Shown here one piece after another: positions 6,103-13,990 of a stretch of DNA of 14,013 nt; the first letter of the stretch is position 1, and each line of letters opens with the position of its first letter. A model generated the notes under the pieces. The model was not told the origin of the DNA. It worked only from the letters and a program-made list of their open reading frames with translations, and did not search any database. The DNA is from an uncultured Helicobacteraceae bacterium. Lineage in GTDB: Bacteria; Campylobacterota; Campylobacteria; Campylobacterales; UBA6016. Both the position numbers and the translations under genes were made by a program. The stretch covers positions 1 to 14,013 of the forward strand of contig CALJKN010000142.1 in NCBI GenBank assembly GCA_937973585.1. The letters are read 5' to 3'.

Positions 6103-7103
6103 AACTATATGAAAAAAATCTACTGGATTTGGGTGTTATGGCCGATAACATCAGAAAAGAGAAGTGGCAAAAAAAACTTTTTTTTAACTCCAATATCCAT
6201 GTTAATCCGACAAATGTATGCAAGGACGTATGCAAGTTTTGCGCCTTTTCCGCCAGTCGCAAAAACCCGAATCCGTACTCAATGACGACGGAGCAGATAA
6301 TATCAAAGATAGACGGGGTAAAAAACGAGATCACCGAAGTTCACATAGTCGGAGCGCATAATCCGGATATGGGGCTATCGTTCTATCTCCCCCTTTTTAG
6401 AGATATTAAAAAGCTTTTTCCCAACATACACGTCAAGGCTTTGACGGCGGCAGAGGTTCATTTTTTGTCGGAGCTTGAGGGGATTGGCTACAAAGAGACG
6501 TTGGAGAAAATGGCGGAGGCCGGAGTTGATTCTATGCCGGGGGGCGGTGCCGAGATTTTTGACGAAGAGACCAGAAAATACATAGCAAAAGGGAAGGTAA
6601 CAAGTGATAATTGGCTCAAAATCCACGAGACGTGGCATGGGCTTGGAAAAAAATCAAATGCTACGATGCTATTTGGGCATGTGGAGAGCAGGGCACACAG
6701 GGTAGACCACATAGAGCGGATCAAAAAACTGCAAGAAAAAACAGGAGGGTTTAATGCGTTTATCCCCCTCGTCTACAATACGGCAAACAACTTCTTAAAC
6801 GTACCTCACGGTGCAACCGGCCAAGAGATTCTAAAAACCGTGGCTATCAGCAGGGTGATGTTAGATTGCGTGCCGCACATAAAAGCGTATTGGGTTGCCG
6901 CTAGTTTGAATCTGGCTTTGACGGCGGCCGAGTTTGGAGCCGATGATTTGGATGGGACTATACAGAACGAATCGATTATTTCAAAAGCGGGAGCCGATAG
7001 TAGCTCAGGGGTTAGCAAGGAGACTCTAATCGGACTAATCAAAAACGGAGGTTTTACCCCTGTCGAGAGAGACAGCTTGTATAATGAACTAAAAGAGTTT
7101 TGA
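6096..7103 (+). CDS. mqnE: Aminofutalosine synthase (radical SAM)
   Basis: This enzyme joins 3-[(1-carboxyvinyl)oxy]benzoate to the adenosyl group of S-adenosylmethionine to form aminofutalosine, an early step of the futalosine route to menaquinone. The radical-SAM motif is CKDVCKFCAF (Cys42, Cys46, Cys49; CX3CX2C), preceded by NIHVNPTN. Further MqnE signatures are AAEVHFLSELEGI, SMPGGGAEIFDEETR, GHVESRAHRVDHIERI, GFNAFIPLVYNTANN and, near the end, SSGVSKE. The SMPGGGAEIF block and the FIPLVYNTANN segment favour MqnE over the related cyclase MqnC. The 335-residue length is somewhat short of the longer MqnE proteins but complete. The ATG overlaps the DUF455 stop and has GAGG just upstream. This implies menaquinone-dependent respiration, as in Campylobacterota generally. 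Confidence 0.92.
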   Translation: MLELYEKNLLDLGVMADNIRKEKWQKKLFFNSNIHVNPTNVCKDVCKFCAFSASRKNPNPYSMTTEQIISKIDGVKNEITEVHIVGAHNPDMGLSFYLPLFRDIKKLFPNIHVKALTAAEVHFLSELEGIGYKETLEKMAEAGVDSMPGGGAEIFDEETRKYIAKGKVTSDNWLKIHETWHGLGKKSNATMLFGHVESRAHRVDHIERIKKLQEKTGGFNAFIPLVYNTANNFLNVPHGATGQEILKTVAISRVMLDCVPHIKAYWVAASLNLALTAAEFGADDLDGTIQNESIISKAGADSSSGVSKETLIGLIKNGGFTPVERDSLYNELKEF

Positions 7104-7104
7104 T

Positions 7105-8943
7105 GTGGATTTGATAAAGATTTTAATATGTTTTGGGTGCATCGTAGCCATAACCTATTTTTTGAGGCTTTTAAAATCTAAAAGAGACAATATCAGCTAC
7201 ACCAAAAACGGAATAGTCTATCTCGGCTTTTTGGGTGTCGGCGTTATAACCGTTATGGACGTTATCACCTCCGTATTTTACGCCCCTGCCGAGAGTTTTA
7301 GGTTTGTAGGCTATGACTCCATTCTCTTTATGCCGCTTACTGCGTTGATAGTCGCTGCTTTTGCTTTTTCGATGACCGAAATTGCCAGAATCATGGAGAA
7401 GTTTGGCTACAAGGGGGGTGGTGTCTACTCGTTTTCATATATGGTTTTTGGCAGAAACGTATCGCTTGTGGCCGCCGCATCAATCCTTGTCGACTATGTA
7501 AATACGGCTGCAATATCTGCAATATCGGCTATAGAAAACCTTGACGGGTTTTCCGGACTCTCCGATACGGCAAAACTGTTATTGGAGCTTGGAATCGTAT
7601 GGGGTATTGCACTTTTAAATATTCTCGGGATTAGAGAAAACTCAAAGGTTACATTTTATCTATTCGGGTTTGTCTGTTATATTTTGGGAATTACGATTGT
7701 GCTCGGCTTTTACGATATGGACTCAATGCAGGCTAGAGTCGTCGTCTCCTCTATTACGATTACATCCGGCAAGCTCTTTTCGGGAGTTGATAGTTTTGTT
7801 ACGATGCTTGTTGTCGGTATTGCATCTACAATCCTCGCATATTCGGGTATAGAGTCGGTGCTTCAAACCAGAAAACTAACCGAGAGTTGGAGGGTTATCA
7901 AAGGTGCCTATATATTTTTGATTGTTTTTATCGGCGTGGTTACCCCGACCCTCTCTTTGCTTGCCATAACAGCCGTACCGGATCCAAAAATCTCAGATAC
8001 AAACCTTATACCTACATTTGCCGCCGCCGTCGGAGGGGAGTATCTCTCATTTTTGATTGCCGCCGCCGCTTTTGTGGCTTTGACGTTTGCGGTCAATACG
8101 GCGATGGTAGCCGGTACTGAGCTTGTCTCTACGATGGCGGAGAGATTCGGGATCAAAAAAATTGCAACAAAAAACAGACACGGAAACGAGTATAGGATAG
8201 TAATATTTTTAGCTCTGTTTTTTAGTTCCGTAATCGTAGCTACGGGCGGAAGTCAGGCAATGGTTGCCGATATGTATGCGATAGGGCTTGTCGCTACTTT
8301 TATTATCAACCTCTCCGGACTTATAGTCTTTAGGTTTACGCAGGGTTTTTCCCATATCAAAGAGTATAAGAGCAGTTTTTTCAAAAATGTAATCTTGCTA
8401 GTTATCTTTTCGGCGGTCTTTTTGTATCTGGTCTCACACAAACAAAACGGCGCTATTTTTTGGGCATTAGCATCTATGGGGATGCTATTTTTGGGGCTTG
8501 TGCTAAAAGATTTTATGCGAAAAGAGGAGGGGAGGTTTTCAAAATTCGATACCAGATTTAGTGTTGTCAGCGAAATCGACAAAGTAGAGGCAAAAGAGAT
8601 ACAGATTGTATTTTTGAGACCGTTTGAGAGACCCAGAAAAATAAAAAGTGACTCCATATTTATTACGTTTGCTCTGGGGCGGATGCCGACTCCGGATAAG
8701 ATGGCAAAAAACCATTTTATACTGCCGCTTGAATCGTATCTGAGCATCGATACACAGATAAAAGAGCTTTTGAGGTCTTTGGAGGATTGGTATCCTGAGA
8801 AAAAGTTTTCAGTTCATTTCAACTGGCCTACCTCTTCATGGAGGAGTAGGTTGTATCTAGCTATTATGATAAACAGAATTTTGAAGCTTCCGGCAAAGCT
8901 CCCGCATCTGAAATTTGCGATAGAGCACAATCCGGATAAGTAG
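7105..8943 (+). CDS. APC-superfamily amino acid/polyamine-type permease with a C-terminal cytoplasmic domain
   Basis: This 612-residue membrane protein has about 12-13 hydrophobic segments, at roughly 4-22, 38-58, 73-95, 119-143, 160-178, 183-203, 228-250, 267-289, 312-338, 363-383, 390-410, 428-444 and 448-467. APC-like features are GYKGGGVYSFSYMVFG (101-116), the conserved region after TM2, and the helix-breaking SGIESV (247-252). About 140 charged residues follow the last helix (VEAKEIQIVFLRPF, MPTPDKMAKNHFILPLESYL, FSVHFNWPTSSWRSRLYLAI) and form a distinct soluble domain I do not recognise. The substrate cannot be told from sequence. The start is a GTG one base after the mqnE TGA; an ATG two bases earlier is in another frame. 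It is the last gene of the folE operon, ending 4 bases before a strong terminator. Confidence 0.8.
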   Translation: MDLIKILICFGCIVAITYFLRLLKSKRDNISYTKNGIVYLGFLGVGVITVMDVITSVFYAPAESFRFVGYDSILFMPLTALIVAAFAFSMTEIARIMEKFGYKGGGVYSFSYMVFGRNVSLVAAASILVDYVNTAAISAISAIENLDGFSGLSDTAKLLLELGIVWGIALLNILGIRENSKVTFYLFGFVCYILGITIVLGFYDMDSMQARVVVSSITITSGKLFSGVDSFVTMLVVGIASTILAYSGIESVLQTRKLTESWRVIKGAYIFLIVFIGVVTPTLSLLAITAVPDPKISDTNLIPTFAAAVGGEYLSFLIAAAAFVALTFAVNTAMVAGTELVSTMAERFGIKKIATKNRHGNEYRIVIFLALFFSSVIVATGGSQAMVADMYAIGLVATFIINLSGLIVFRFTQGFSHIKEYKSSFFKNVILLVIFSAVFLYLVSHKQNGAIFWALASMGMLFLGLVLKDFMRKEEGRFSKFDTRFSVVSEIDKVEAKEIQIVFLRPFERPRKIKSDSIFITFALGRMPTPDKMAKNHFILPLESYLSIDTQIKELLRSLEDWYPEKKFSVHFNWPTSSWRSRLYLAIMINRILKLPAKLPHLKFAIEHNPDK

Positions 8944-8946
8944 TAA

Positions 8947-8982
8947 AAAACATAAAAAAGGGAAAATCCTTTTTTATGTTTT
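8947..8982. terminator. Bidirectional intrinsic terminator
   Basis: The arms AAAACATAAAAAAGG (8947-8961) and CCTTTTTTATGTTTT (8968-8982) are perfect 15-bp complements around a GAAAAT loop. The A-rich and T-rich ends supply a U-run in both directions. It lies in the 44-bp gap between the stop codons of the convergent permease and yeiH-like genes, so it should end both transcripts. Confidence 0.85.
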
Positions 8983-8987
8983 GAGTT

Positions 8988-10001
8988 TTATATAAATTTT
9001 ATGAGGGCATACCCTACAACGACAAGCCATACAAACAAAATCAAAGCCAAATAAATCGGTTTCATCCCGACACCTTTGATTTTGTTGAAGTTCGTCTCAA
9101 TCCCCAGAGCCGCCATAGCCATAGCAAGCAAGAAAGTGTCAAGCTCATTTATAACCGAAATAATATTTTGTGGAACCAACTGTAACGAATTGAAACCTAC
9201 AACCAAAAGAAAATAAACCGCAAACCACGGGATCATTATTTTTGTTTTTTCGCCGCCGTTTGATTTTCCTGTCACAAATAGTGCAATAACGAGCAAAAAC
9301 GGAGCAAGCATCATAACTCTGGTCATCTTGACGATTACTCCGGTATCTCCAGCCTCCGGCGATATGGCGTTCGCTGCCACTACGACCTGTGCTACCTCGT
9401 GTACCGTAGCCCCTACGTATATCCCGTACTCTTTTGCATCAAAACCCAGTATGCCGGAGTTGTAGAGCATCGGATAGGCAAACATCGCAATAGTTCCGAA
9501 AAGTACCACCGTGGCGACGGCCATAGAGGTTTTGTATGCTTCGCTTTTTAGGGTTCCCTCGGTTGCAAGTACTGCCGCCGCACCGCATATAGAGGCTCCG
9601 GAGGCTATCAGCATAGATGAATCTCTATCTAGCCCCAATACTCTGGTTCCTATCTGCCAACCGAGTATAAATGTTCCGATAACGATAAAAGCATCAATTG
9701 CAATCGCCTCCAATCCAACCGAAAAAACCTGTTGATATGTGACTCTAAAGCCGTATAGGACGATAGCAAAACGGAGGATATTTTTGGAGGAAAATATAAT
9801 TCCGGGTACCCACTGCGTAGGTAATTTTTGTCTTAAGGTATTGCCGTATATCATACCGAATATTATTGCTATAACCAGCGGACTCATCCCGAGCGCTTTT
9901 ATAAAAGGGAGACCTGATATGTACATAGAGGCAAAGGCAAAAAGGGATACAAACCAAATGCCGCTCAGAGTATTACCTCTATTTTGGGCCGAAAATGCCA
10001 C
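8988..10001 (-). CDS. YeiH family putative sulfate/anion exporter (UPF0324)
   Basis: This 337-residue polytopic inner-membrane protein has about 10 helices and two family signature blocks, ASGASICGAAAVLATEG (133-149) and YVGATVHEVAQVVVAANA (195-212), plus NILRFAIVLYGFRVT (74-88). These mark the YeiH/YadS-like UPF0324 family, generally annotated as putative sulfate exporters. The transport function has little direct proof and the substrate is inferred; sulfite or organosulfonate-derived anions are also candidates. The GTG start at 10001 has AAAGGAG six bases upstream on the minus strand. It is divergent from a LysR-type gene, the same arrangement as E. coli yeiE-yeiH, which suggests the regulator controls it. 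It ends against the bidirectional terminator. Confidence 0.88.
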   Translation of the reverse strand: MAFSAQNRGNTLSGIWFVSLFAFASMYISGLPFIKALGMSPLVIAIIFGMIYGNTLRQKLPTQWVPGIIFSSKNILRFAIVLYGFRVTYQQVFSVGLEAIAIDAFIVIGTFILGWQIGTRVLGLDRDSSMLIASGASICGAAAVLATEGTLKSEAYKTSMAVATVVLFGTIAMFAYPMLYNSGILGFDAKEYGIYVGATVHEVAQVVVAANAISPEAGDTGVIVKMTRVMMLAPFLLVIALFVTGKSNGGEKTKIMIPWFAVYFLLVVGFNSLQLVPQNIISVINELDTFLLAMAMAALGIETNFNKIKGVGMKPIYLALILFVWLVVVGYALIKFI

Positions 10002-10030
10002 GATAGACTCCTTTAAAAATCTTTTACAGA

Positions 10031-10036
10031 ATTATA
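10031..10036 (-). promoter_or_regulatory. -10 box for the yeiH-like gene
   Basis: Read on the minus strand this is TATAAT, 29 bases upstream of the GTG at 10001, placing the transcript start near 10024 and the AAAGGAG ribosome site in a short leader. A clear -35 box is absent. Confidence 0.6.
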
Positions 10037-10058
10037 TCCCAAACAAAAAAATAAGTAA

Positions 10059-10074
10059 AATAAAATTATTTATT
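10059..10074. promoter_or_regulatory. Candidate LysR operator dyad
   Basis: AATAAA-ATTA-TTTATT is a perfect inverted repeat (6-bp arms, 4-bp spacer) in the divergent promoter region, immediately upstream of the lysR -10 box. LysR regulators bind AT-rich dyads in such positions and often autorepress. The base composition is so AT-rich that a chance dyad is possible. Confidence 0.35.
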
Positions 10075-10075
10075 G

Positions 10076-10081
10076 TATAAT
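10076..10081 (+). promoter_or_regulatory. -10 box for the lysR operon
   Basis: A perfect TATAAT, 34 bases upstream of the lysR ATG, with the expected transcript start near 10088 and AAAAGG (10102-10107) as ribosome site. It is 45 bases from the opposing -10 box of the yeiH-like gene, so both promoters share one control region. Confidence 0.6.
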
Positions 10082-10115
10082 CATCAAAAAAATTGACTAT
10101 TAAAAGGTTGAGTGT

Positions 10116-11003
10116 ATGAAATTTACGATGAGACAACTCGAGATTTTCAAAGAGGTTGCAACGACGGGGCACGTCACAAACAGCTCAGAGGCTCTGGGGA
10201 TCTCTCAGTCGGCTATATCTATGGCGCTTCAGGAGCTTGAGGCAAATCTGAATACCAAATTTTTTGAGAGAAGAAACAAAAAACTAATCCTAAACGAAAA
10301 CGGTAGGTTGCTTCTTGAAAAATCAACCGCACTCCTAAAAGAGTTTGAAGAGTTGGAGAGTATATTTTTGGAAGACGGCGTAAGCGGTAGGCTAAAAATC
10401 GGAGCCAGCCAAACAGTCGGCGACTACATCATGCCTGAACTCGTCTATAGCTTTATGGAGATGTATCCGGAATCCAGATGTGAGCTTCTTGTTGCCAATA
10501 CGAAAAAAATAGCGGCTATGCTTGAGAGCGGAGAGATTGATATAGGTTTTATCGAGGGTTTTATCAATGATCCGAAATTTGAAACACACCCTTGGGATGA
10601 CGACGAGCTGATTGTGGTGGTGTCCGACAAAGATGCGTACAAGAAAAAAGAGTACAAAATCGATGAACTTGCGGAATACAAATGGATACTAAGAGAAAAA
10701 GGCTCAGGCACCAGAGCGGTATTTGAGAGCGGACTCGGTGAGCATTTTGCGAAGTTAAATATATTTTTGACGCTAGGACACAATGAGGCGATCAAAAAAC
10801 TTGTTATGAGTAGCGACTCGGTCACGTGCCTCTCAAGACTTGCGGTTCAAAAAGAGCTTGACGAGGGGAAACTTTTTGAGGTAAAAATCAAAGGGTTTAC
10901 ATTCAAAAGAAAGCTTCTAAGGCTTGCATTTAAAGATAAATACGAGAGTAAGCTACTAAAAAGCTTTTTGAAATTTAGCGAAGGCTTTAAAAAACAAAAA
11001 TAA
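10116..11003 (+). CDS. LysR-type transcriptional regulator (YeiE/CysL-like)
   Basis: This 295-residue protein has an N-terminal winged helix-turn-helix (residues about 4-63: RQLEIFKEVATTGHVTNSSE, SQSAISMALQELEANL, KFFERRNKKLILNENG). After the linker helix comes a two-lobed effector domain (about 90-292) beginning LKIGASQTVGDYIMPELV and including GEIDIGFIEG. The GASQTVGDYIMPE type of start is seen in the CysL/CbbR/YeiE group, many of which sense small anions. Its divergent neighbour encodes a YeiH-family exporter, as in E. coli yeiE-yeiH, so control of that gene in response to a sulfur oxyanion is a reasonable inference. Two downstream housekeeping genes (nnr and purN) follow with no gap and are probably co-transcribed. 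The ATG start has AAAAGG eight bases upstream. Confidence 0.9.
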   Translation: MKFTMRQLEIFKEVATTGHVTNSSEALGISQSAISMALQELEANLNTKFFERRNKKLILNENGRLLLEKSTALLKEFEELESIFLEDGVSGRLKIGASQTVGDYIMPELVYSFMEMYPESRCELLVANTKKIAAMLESGEIDIGFIEGFINDPKFETHPWDDDELIVVVSDKDAYKKKEYKIDELAEYKWILREKGSGTRAVFESGLGEHFAKLNIFLTLGHNEAIKKLVMSSDSVTCLSRLAVQKELDEGKLFEVKIKGFTFKRKLLRLAFKDKYESKLLKSFLKFSEGFKKQK

Positions 11004-11004
11004 A

Positions 11005-12396
11005 ATGGCCAGACCTTTTTTTGACGACCTAAGAGAGTTAGACAGGGCGGCTACGGACAGATATGAAATAGAGTCCAAAATCCTGATGGAAAATGCCGCC
11101 GCAGGTGTTAAAAATCTATTAGCCGAAAAAAACCTACTCGGCAAAAAAACCCTTATAGCGGTAGGATCCGGAGACAACGGGGCGGACGGATACGCCCTCT
11201 CTCGGATGATTCCAAACGCCTATTTGTATGAGGCTCTCCCCCCTAAATCCAAGCTTTGCGTACTCCAAAAACAGATAGCAAAAAATCTGCAAATCCCTTT
11301 TGCTTCACTCGATGATGATTTTGAGGTGATTATCGATGCGGTCTTTGGAAGCGGGCTAAGCGCTCCGATATCGGGAGATTTGGCGCTACTCATAGAGGCA
11401 TTAAACCACAAAACAGCGACGAAAGTTGCAGTTGATGTGCCGAGCGGCGTTAGGTGTGGGATGCAAAAAAACGATACGGCTTTTTGTGCCGATTATACGG
11501 CTACGATGGGAGCCCTCAAAACATCGTTGTTTTCAGATTTTGCAAAAGATTTTGTCGGAGAGATAACCGTCTGTGATTTGGGATTATCCGCCAAAAAGTA
11601 TACGGAGGGTTTTGCCTCTGCCGGATATCTGTTAGATAGAGATGATTTTTGTCTGCCGCACCGGAAAGCAAAAAGCTCAAATAAAGGCGATTACGGTCAT
11701 TTGGCTATTATATCCGGTGAGTCGGCAGGAGCTTCCGTGATTGCGGCAAACGCCGCTTTGCGCCTTGGAGCCGGACTTGTTAGTATCGTCTCAAAAGAGC
11801 GGGTTGACGGTGGAATGTGTGTGATGAACAAATCCACTTTCCCTCAAAATGCAAATGCCGTATCGGTAGGGCAGGGGTTAGGTGACGAATACGGCCTAGA
11901 AGAGATAGAGAGTGCCGTCAGGGGCAGGGGTGTTGTGATGGATGCCGATTTGTTCAAAAAACGGTATATCGGGGAGCTGCTTGAAATTTGTCCGACAGCT
12001 ATATTGACCCCGCACCCAAAAGAGTTTTCGTCTCTTTTATCTCAAACTCTCGGTATCTCGGTGTCGGTTTTAGATGTGCAGACTGATAGATTTGGGTATG
12101 CGGCTATGTTTTGTGAACGTTATCCGGAAATAACCCTTGTCCTAAAAGGGGCTAATACGATTATTAGAAAAGGTGGCGAGGTTTTTGTTATGAATTTTGG
12201 CACTCCGGCACTGGCCAAAGGGGGGAGTGGAGATATGCTATGCGGTGCTATCGGGGCGTATCTGGCGCAGGGCTTTGTCCCTTTGGAGGCGGCAAAAAAC
12301 GGCTCCTTGGCTGTAGCTATCAGCGCCTCAAACTACAAAGGAAACGATTATTCGATGTGTGCCGATGATGTTATAAAAGGATTTGCTTGGTTGTAA
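11005..12396 (+). CDS. nnrD/nnrE: Bifunctional NAD(P)H-hydrate epimerase / ADP-dependent NAD(P)H-hydrate dehydratase
   Basis: This two-domain cytoplasmic repair enzyme (463 residues) restores hydrated NADH/NADPH. The N-terminal YjeF_N-type epimerase half (about 1-210) has MENAAAGV (28-35), GSGDNGADGYALSRM (54-68), DAVFGSGLS (111-119) and VAVDVPSGV (142-150). The C-terminal ribokinase-fold dehydratase half (about 220-463) has NKGDYGHLAIISGE (226-239), LTPHPKEF (334-341), LKGANTII (380-387) and the nucleotide-site signature GTPALAKGGSGDMLCGAIGA (399-418). The epimerase loop reads G-D-N-G-A-D-G where most family members have G-N-N-G-G-D-G, a mild deviation. The ATG is one base past the lysR stop with no obvious ribosome site, suggesting coupling. 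It overlaps purN by 10 bases. Confidence 0.93.
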   Translation: MARPFFDDLRELDRAATDRYEIESKILMENAAAGVKNLLAEKNLLGKKTLIAVGSGDNGADGYALSRMIPNAYLYEALPPKSKLCVLQKQIAKNLQIPFASLDDDFEVIIDAVFGSGLSAPISGDLALLIEALNHKTATKVAVDVPSGVRCGMQKNDTAFCADYTATMGALKTSLFSDFAKDFVGEITVCDLGLSAKKYTEGFASAGYLLDRDDFCLPHRKAKSSNKGDYGHLAIISGESAGASVIAANAALRLGAGLVSIVSKERVDGGMCVMNKSTFPQNANAVSVGQGLGDEYGLEEIESAVRGRGVVMDADLFKKRYIGELLEICPTAILTPHPKEFSSLLSQTLGISVSVLDVQTDRFGYAAMFCERYPEITLVLKGANTIIRKGGEVFVMNFGTPALAKGGSGDMLCGAIGAYLAQGFVPLEAAKNGSLAVAISASNYKGNDYSMCADDVIKGFAWL

Positions 12397-12965
12397 AAAA
12401 AATAGTCATTCTCTTTAGTGGAGAAGGCTCCAATATGCAAAACATCGTCCAAAAGCTTCACAAAAAAATATTTTCCGGTTGCACGATTGAGGTGTCCGCT
12501 GTTATTACAAACAACAAAAACGCCCCCGGCATACAAAAGGCGGCAGATCTAGGGGTTCGGTGTGAGATATTGCCTCATACCGATTTTGAGAGCAGAGAGA
12601 GTTTTGATGCCGCTTTAGTGGATTTAATCAGGGGATTTTCGCCGGATTTGACCGTTCTGGCCGGATTTATGAGGATTTTGACCCCTGTTTTTACGGATAG
12701 TATCGCCGCTATCAATATTCACCCGTCGTTATTGCCGCTTTTTAAAGGCAAAGATGGGATAAAAGAGAGTTTTGAGAGCGGTATGAAGGTCGGCGGTGTG
12801 AGTGTCCACCGTGTTAGCGAGGGGATGGATGACGGTGAGATTATTGCCCAACGGTGTCTTCCGATCCTAAAAACAGATACTTTTGAGAGCTACAAAAAAA
12901 GGGTACATGCAGTCGAGCACGAGATCTACCCAGAGGCTGTTTTGGAGGCTCTTGGGTTATCCTAG
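12387..12965 (+). CDS. purN: Phosphoribosylglycinamide formyltransferase
   Basis: This enzyme transfers the formyl group of 10-formyltetrahydrofolate to GAR in the third step of purine synthesis. The 192-residue protein has the family order: KKIVILFSGEGSNMQNI (4-20; phosphate-binding loop, usually SGxGSN), SAVITNNKNAPGIQKA, SPDLTVLAGFMRILTP (85-100), the catalytic NIHPSLLPLFKG (Asn110, His112) and HRVSEGMDDGEIIAQ with Asp148. The start is a TTG at 12387, preceded by AAAAGGA (12375-12381) with a five-base gap and lying within the end of the nnr gene. No ATG is available before the essential first strand. Its TAG stop interlocks with the stop codon of the convergent minus-strand gene (shared CTAG at 12962-12965). 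Confidence 0.93.
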   Translation: MVVKKIVILFSGEGSNMQNIVQKLHKKIFSGCTIEVSAVITNNKNAPGIQKAADLGVRCEILPHTDFESRESFDAALVDLIRGFSPDLTVLAGFMRILTPVFTDSIAAINIHPSLLPLFKGKDGIKESFESGMKVGGVSVHRVSEGMDDGEIIAQRCLPILKTDTFESYKKRVHAVEHEIYPEAVLEALGLS

Positions 12966-13990
12966 ACCGGTTGCGATGCCCTTTTTTCTATCTGGAGAAT
13001 TCTAGCGGTCAAAGCGGTTTTCTCACCTTCTAGTTTGACTTTTTCACCCTCGTTGTCAGTTCTTCTGAGCTTTGCTTCAATCTCTTGAAGTTGTTTTTTT
13101 AGTTTTTCGATAAGCGCATCTTCACTATTGCTTGTTTGATTGGAGTCTGACGGATTTAGCTTTGTCTTGTCGGTTAGCGCTTTTAGATCGGTCATAGTCG
13201 ATACTGTTTCACCATTATCTGCACTACCCTCTCCTGTACTCTCCGTGACTGTAAAATCTACGTGGGATAGCCAGTTTCCGCTACCGTCCTCCATAACGGC
13301 AAGACCTGTACTTCTCAGCTTTGCGAGTGTCTCGCCATCCTCTTTTAGGTCGAATTTTGAGGATACGTTTTCGACTATGAGCGCCCCAACTCTTACGTCG
13401 CTCAATGAGACTATGGAGCCGCCCCCGGCATTTTTGAGCCATACTTTTAGTTTTGAGAATATCTGATCGCTCTCGTCGATCACCCCGTCTTTGGTGTCGT
13501 CATAAAGGGACAAATCGGCAAATCCGTCTCCGCTTTGCGCCCCAAAAAGCTCACTTCCGTTGTCTATCTCACCGTTATTGTTTTTATCCAGAGCCAAAAA
13601 TCCGCTACCCTCTTCGAGTAGCGCCATCCTCTCTTTTGTCCCGTCGCCGTTTAGGTCAAAATCAAACTTCTCTTTTTTGTTTACATCTGCCAGTTTGCCG
13701 TTTAGCCCCAAAACCAGCGGATCCATCTCGTACCATTTTCCACGCTTTTGCCCTTGTATCGTAAACTCCGTTACGTCAACGTGGGAGTAAAAAAGGTTTG
13801 AGCTTAGGTTTACGTTTAGGCTTTTGTCTGCCGTGTTTACGGTTGCATTTGCCGACATAGTGAGCGATTGTTTTTCGCCGTTTGTTATTTTCACTTTTTG
13901 GACATCGTTTGATACGCTACTCCAGACACTGCTCCAGTTTAGCTTTTCGGATTTGCCCGATAGTTTTAGGTTGTATGAGTCTATCTTCAT
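12962..13990 (-). CDS. Calcium-site (RTX/EF-hand-like) protein with coiled-coil tail
   Basis: This 342-residue acidic protein has no signal peptide or membrane segment. Residues about 105-190 carry three Asp/Asn-rich loops: FDFDLNGDGTKER (109-121), ALDKNNNGEIDNGSELFG (133-150) and YDDTKDGVIDESDQIFSKL (163-181), followed by KVWLKNAGGG. This succession is the EF-hand-like dockerin-type block seen in RTX and other exported calcium-binding proteins (DxNxNGxIDxxxELFG, then DGVIDxxD..F..L.vW), here as a single copy. It is preceded by a GKWYEMDPLVLGLNGKL segment typical of the same region. Residues 285-337 are heptad-like, charged and predicted coiled coil. The minus-strand ATG at 13990 follows AAAAGGGTG. 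Location and role are unknown; export by an RTX-type system is possible but no secretion signal is seen. Confidence 0.75.
   Translation of the reverse strand: MKIDSYNLKLSGKSEKLNWSSVWSSVSNDVQKVKITNGEKQSLTMSANATVNTADKSLNVNLSSNLFYSHVDVTEFTIQGQKRGKWYEMDPLVLGLNGKLADVNKKEKFDFDLNGDGTKERMALLEEGSGFLALDKNNNGEIDNGSELFGAQSGDGFADLSLYDDTKDGVIDESDQIFSKLKVWLKNAGGGSIVSLSDVRVGALIVENVSSKFDLKEDGETLAKLRSTGLAVMEDGSGNWLSHVDFTVTESTGEGSADNGETVSTMTDLKALTDKTKLNPSDSNQTSNSEDALIEKLKKQLQEIEAKLRRTDNEGEKVKLEGEKTALTARILQIEKRASQPV

Noticed and set aside
8253..8747. Minus-strand 164-codon frame within the permease gene
   Set aside because: It is antisense to a continuous multi-helix membrane protein in the middle of an operon.
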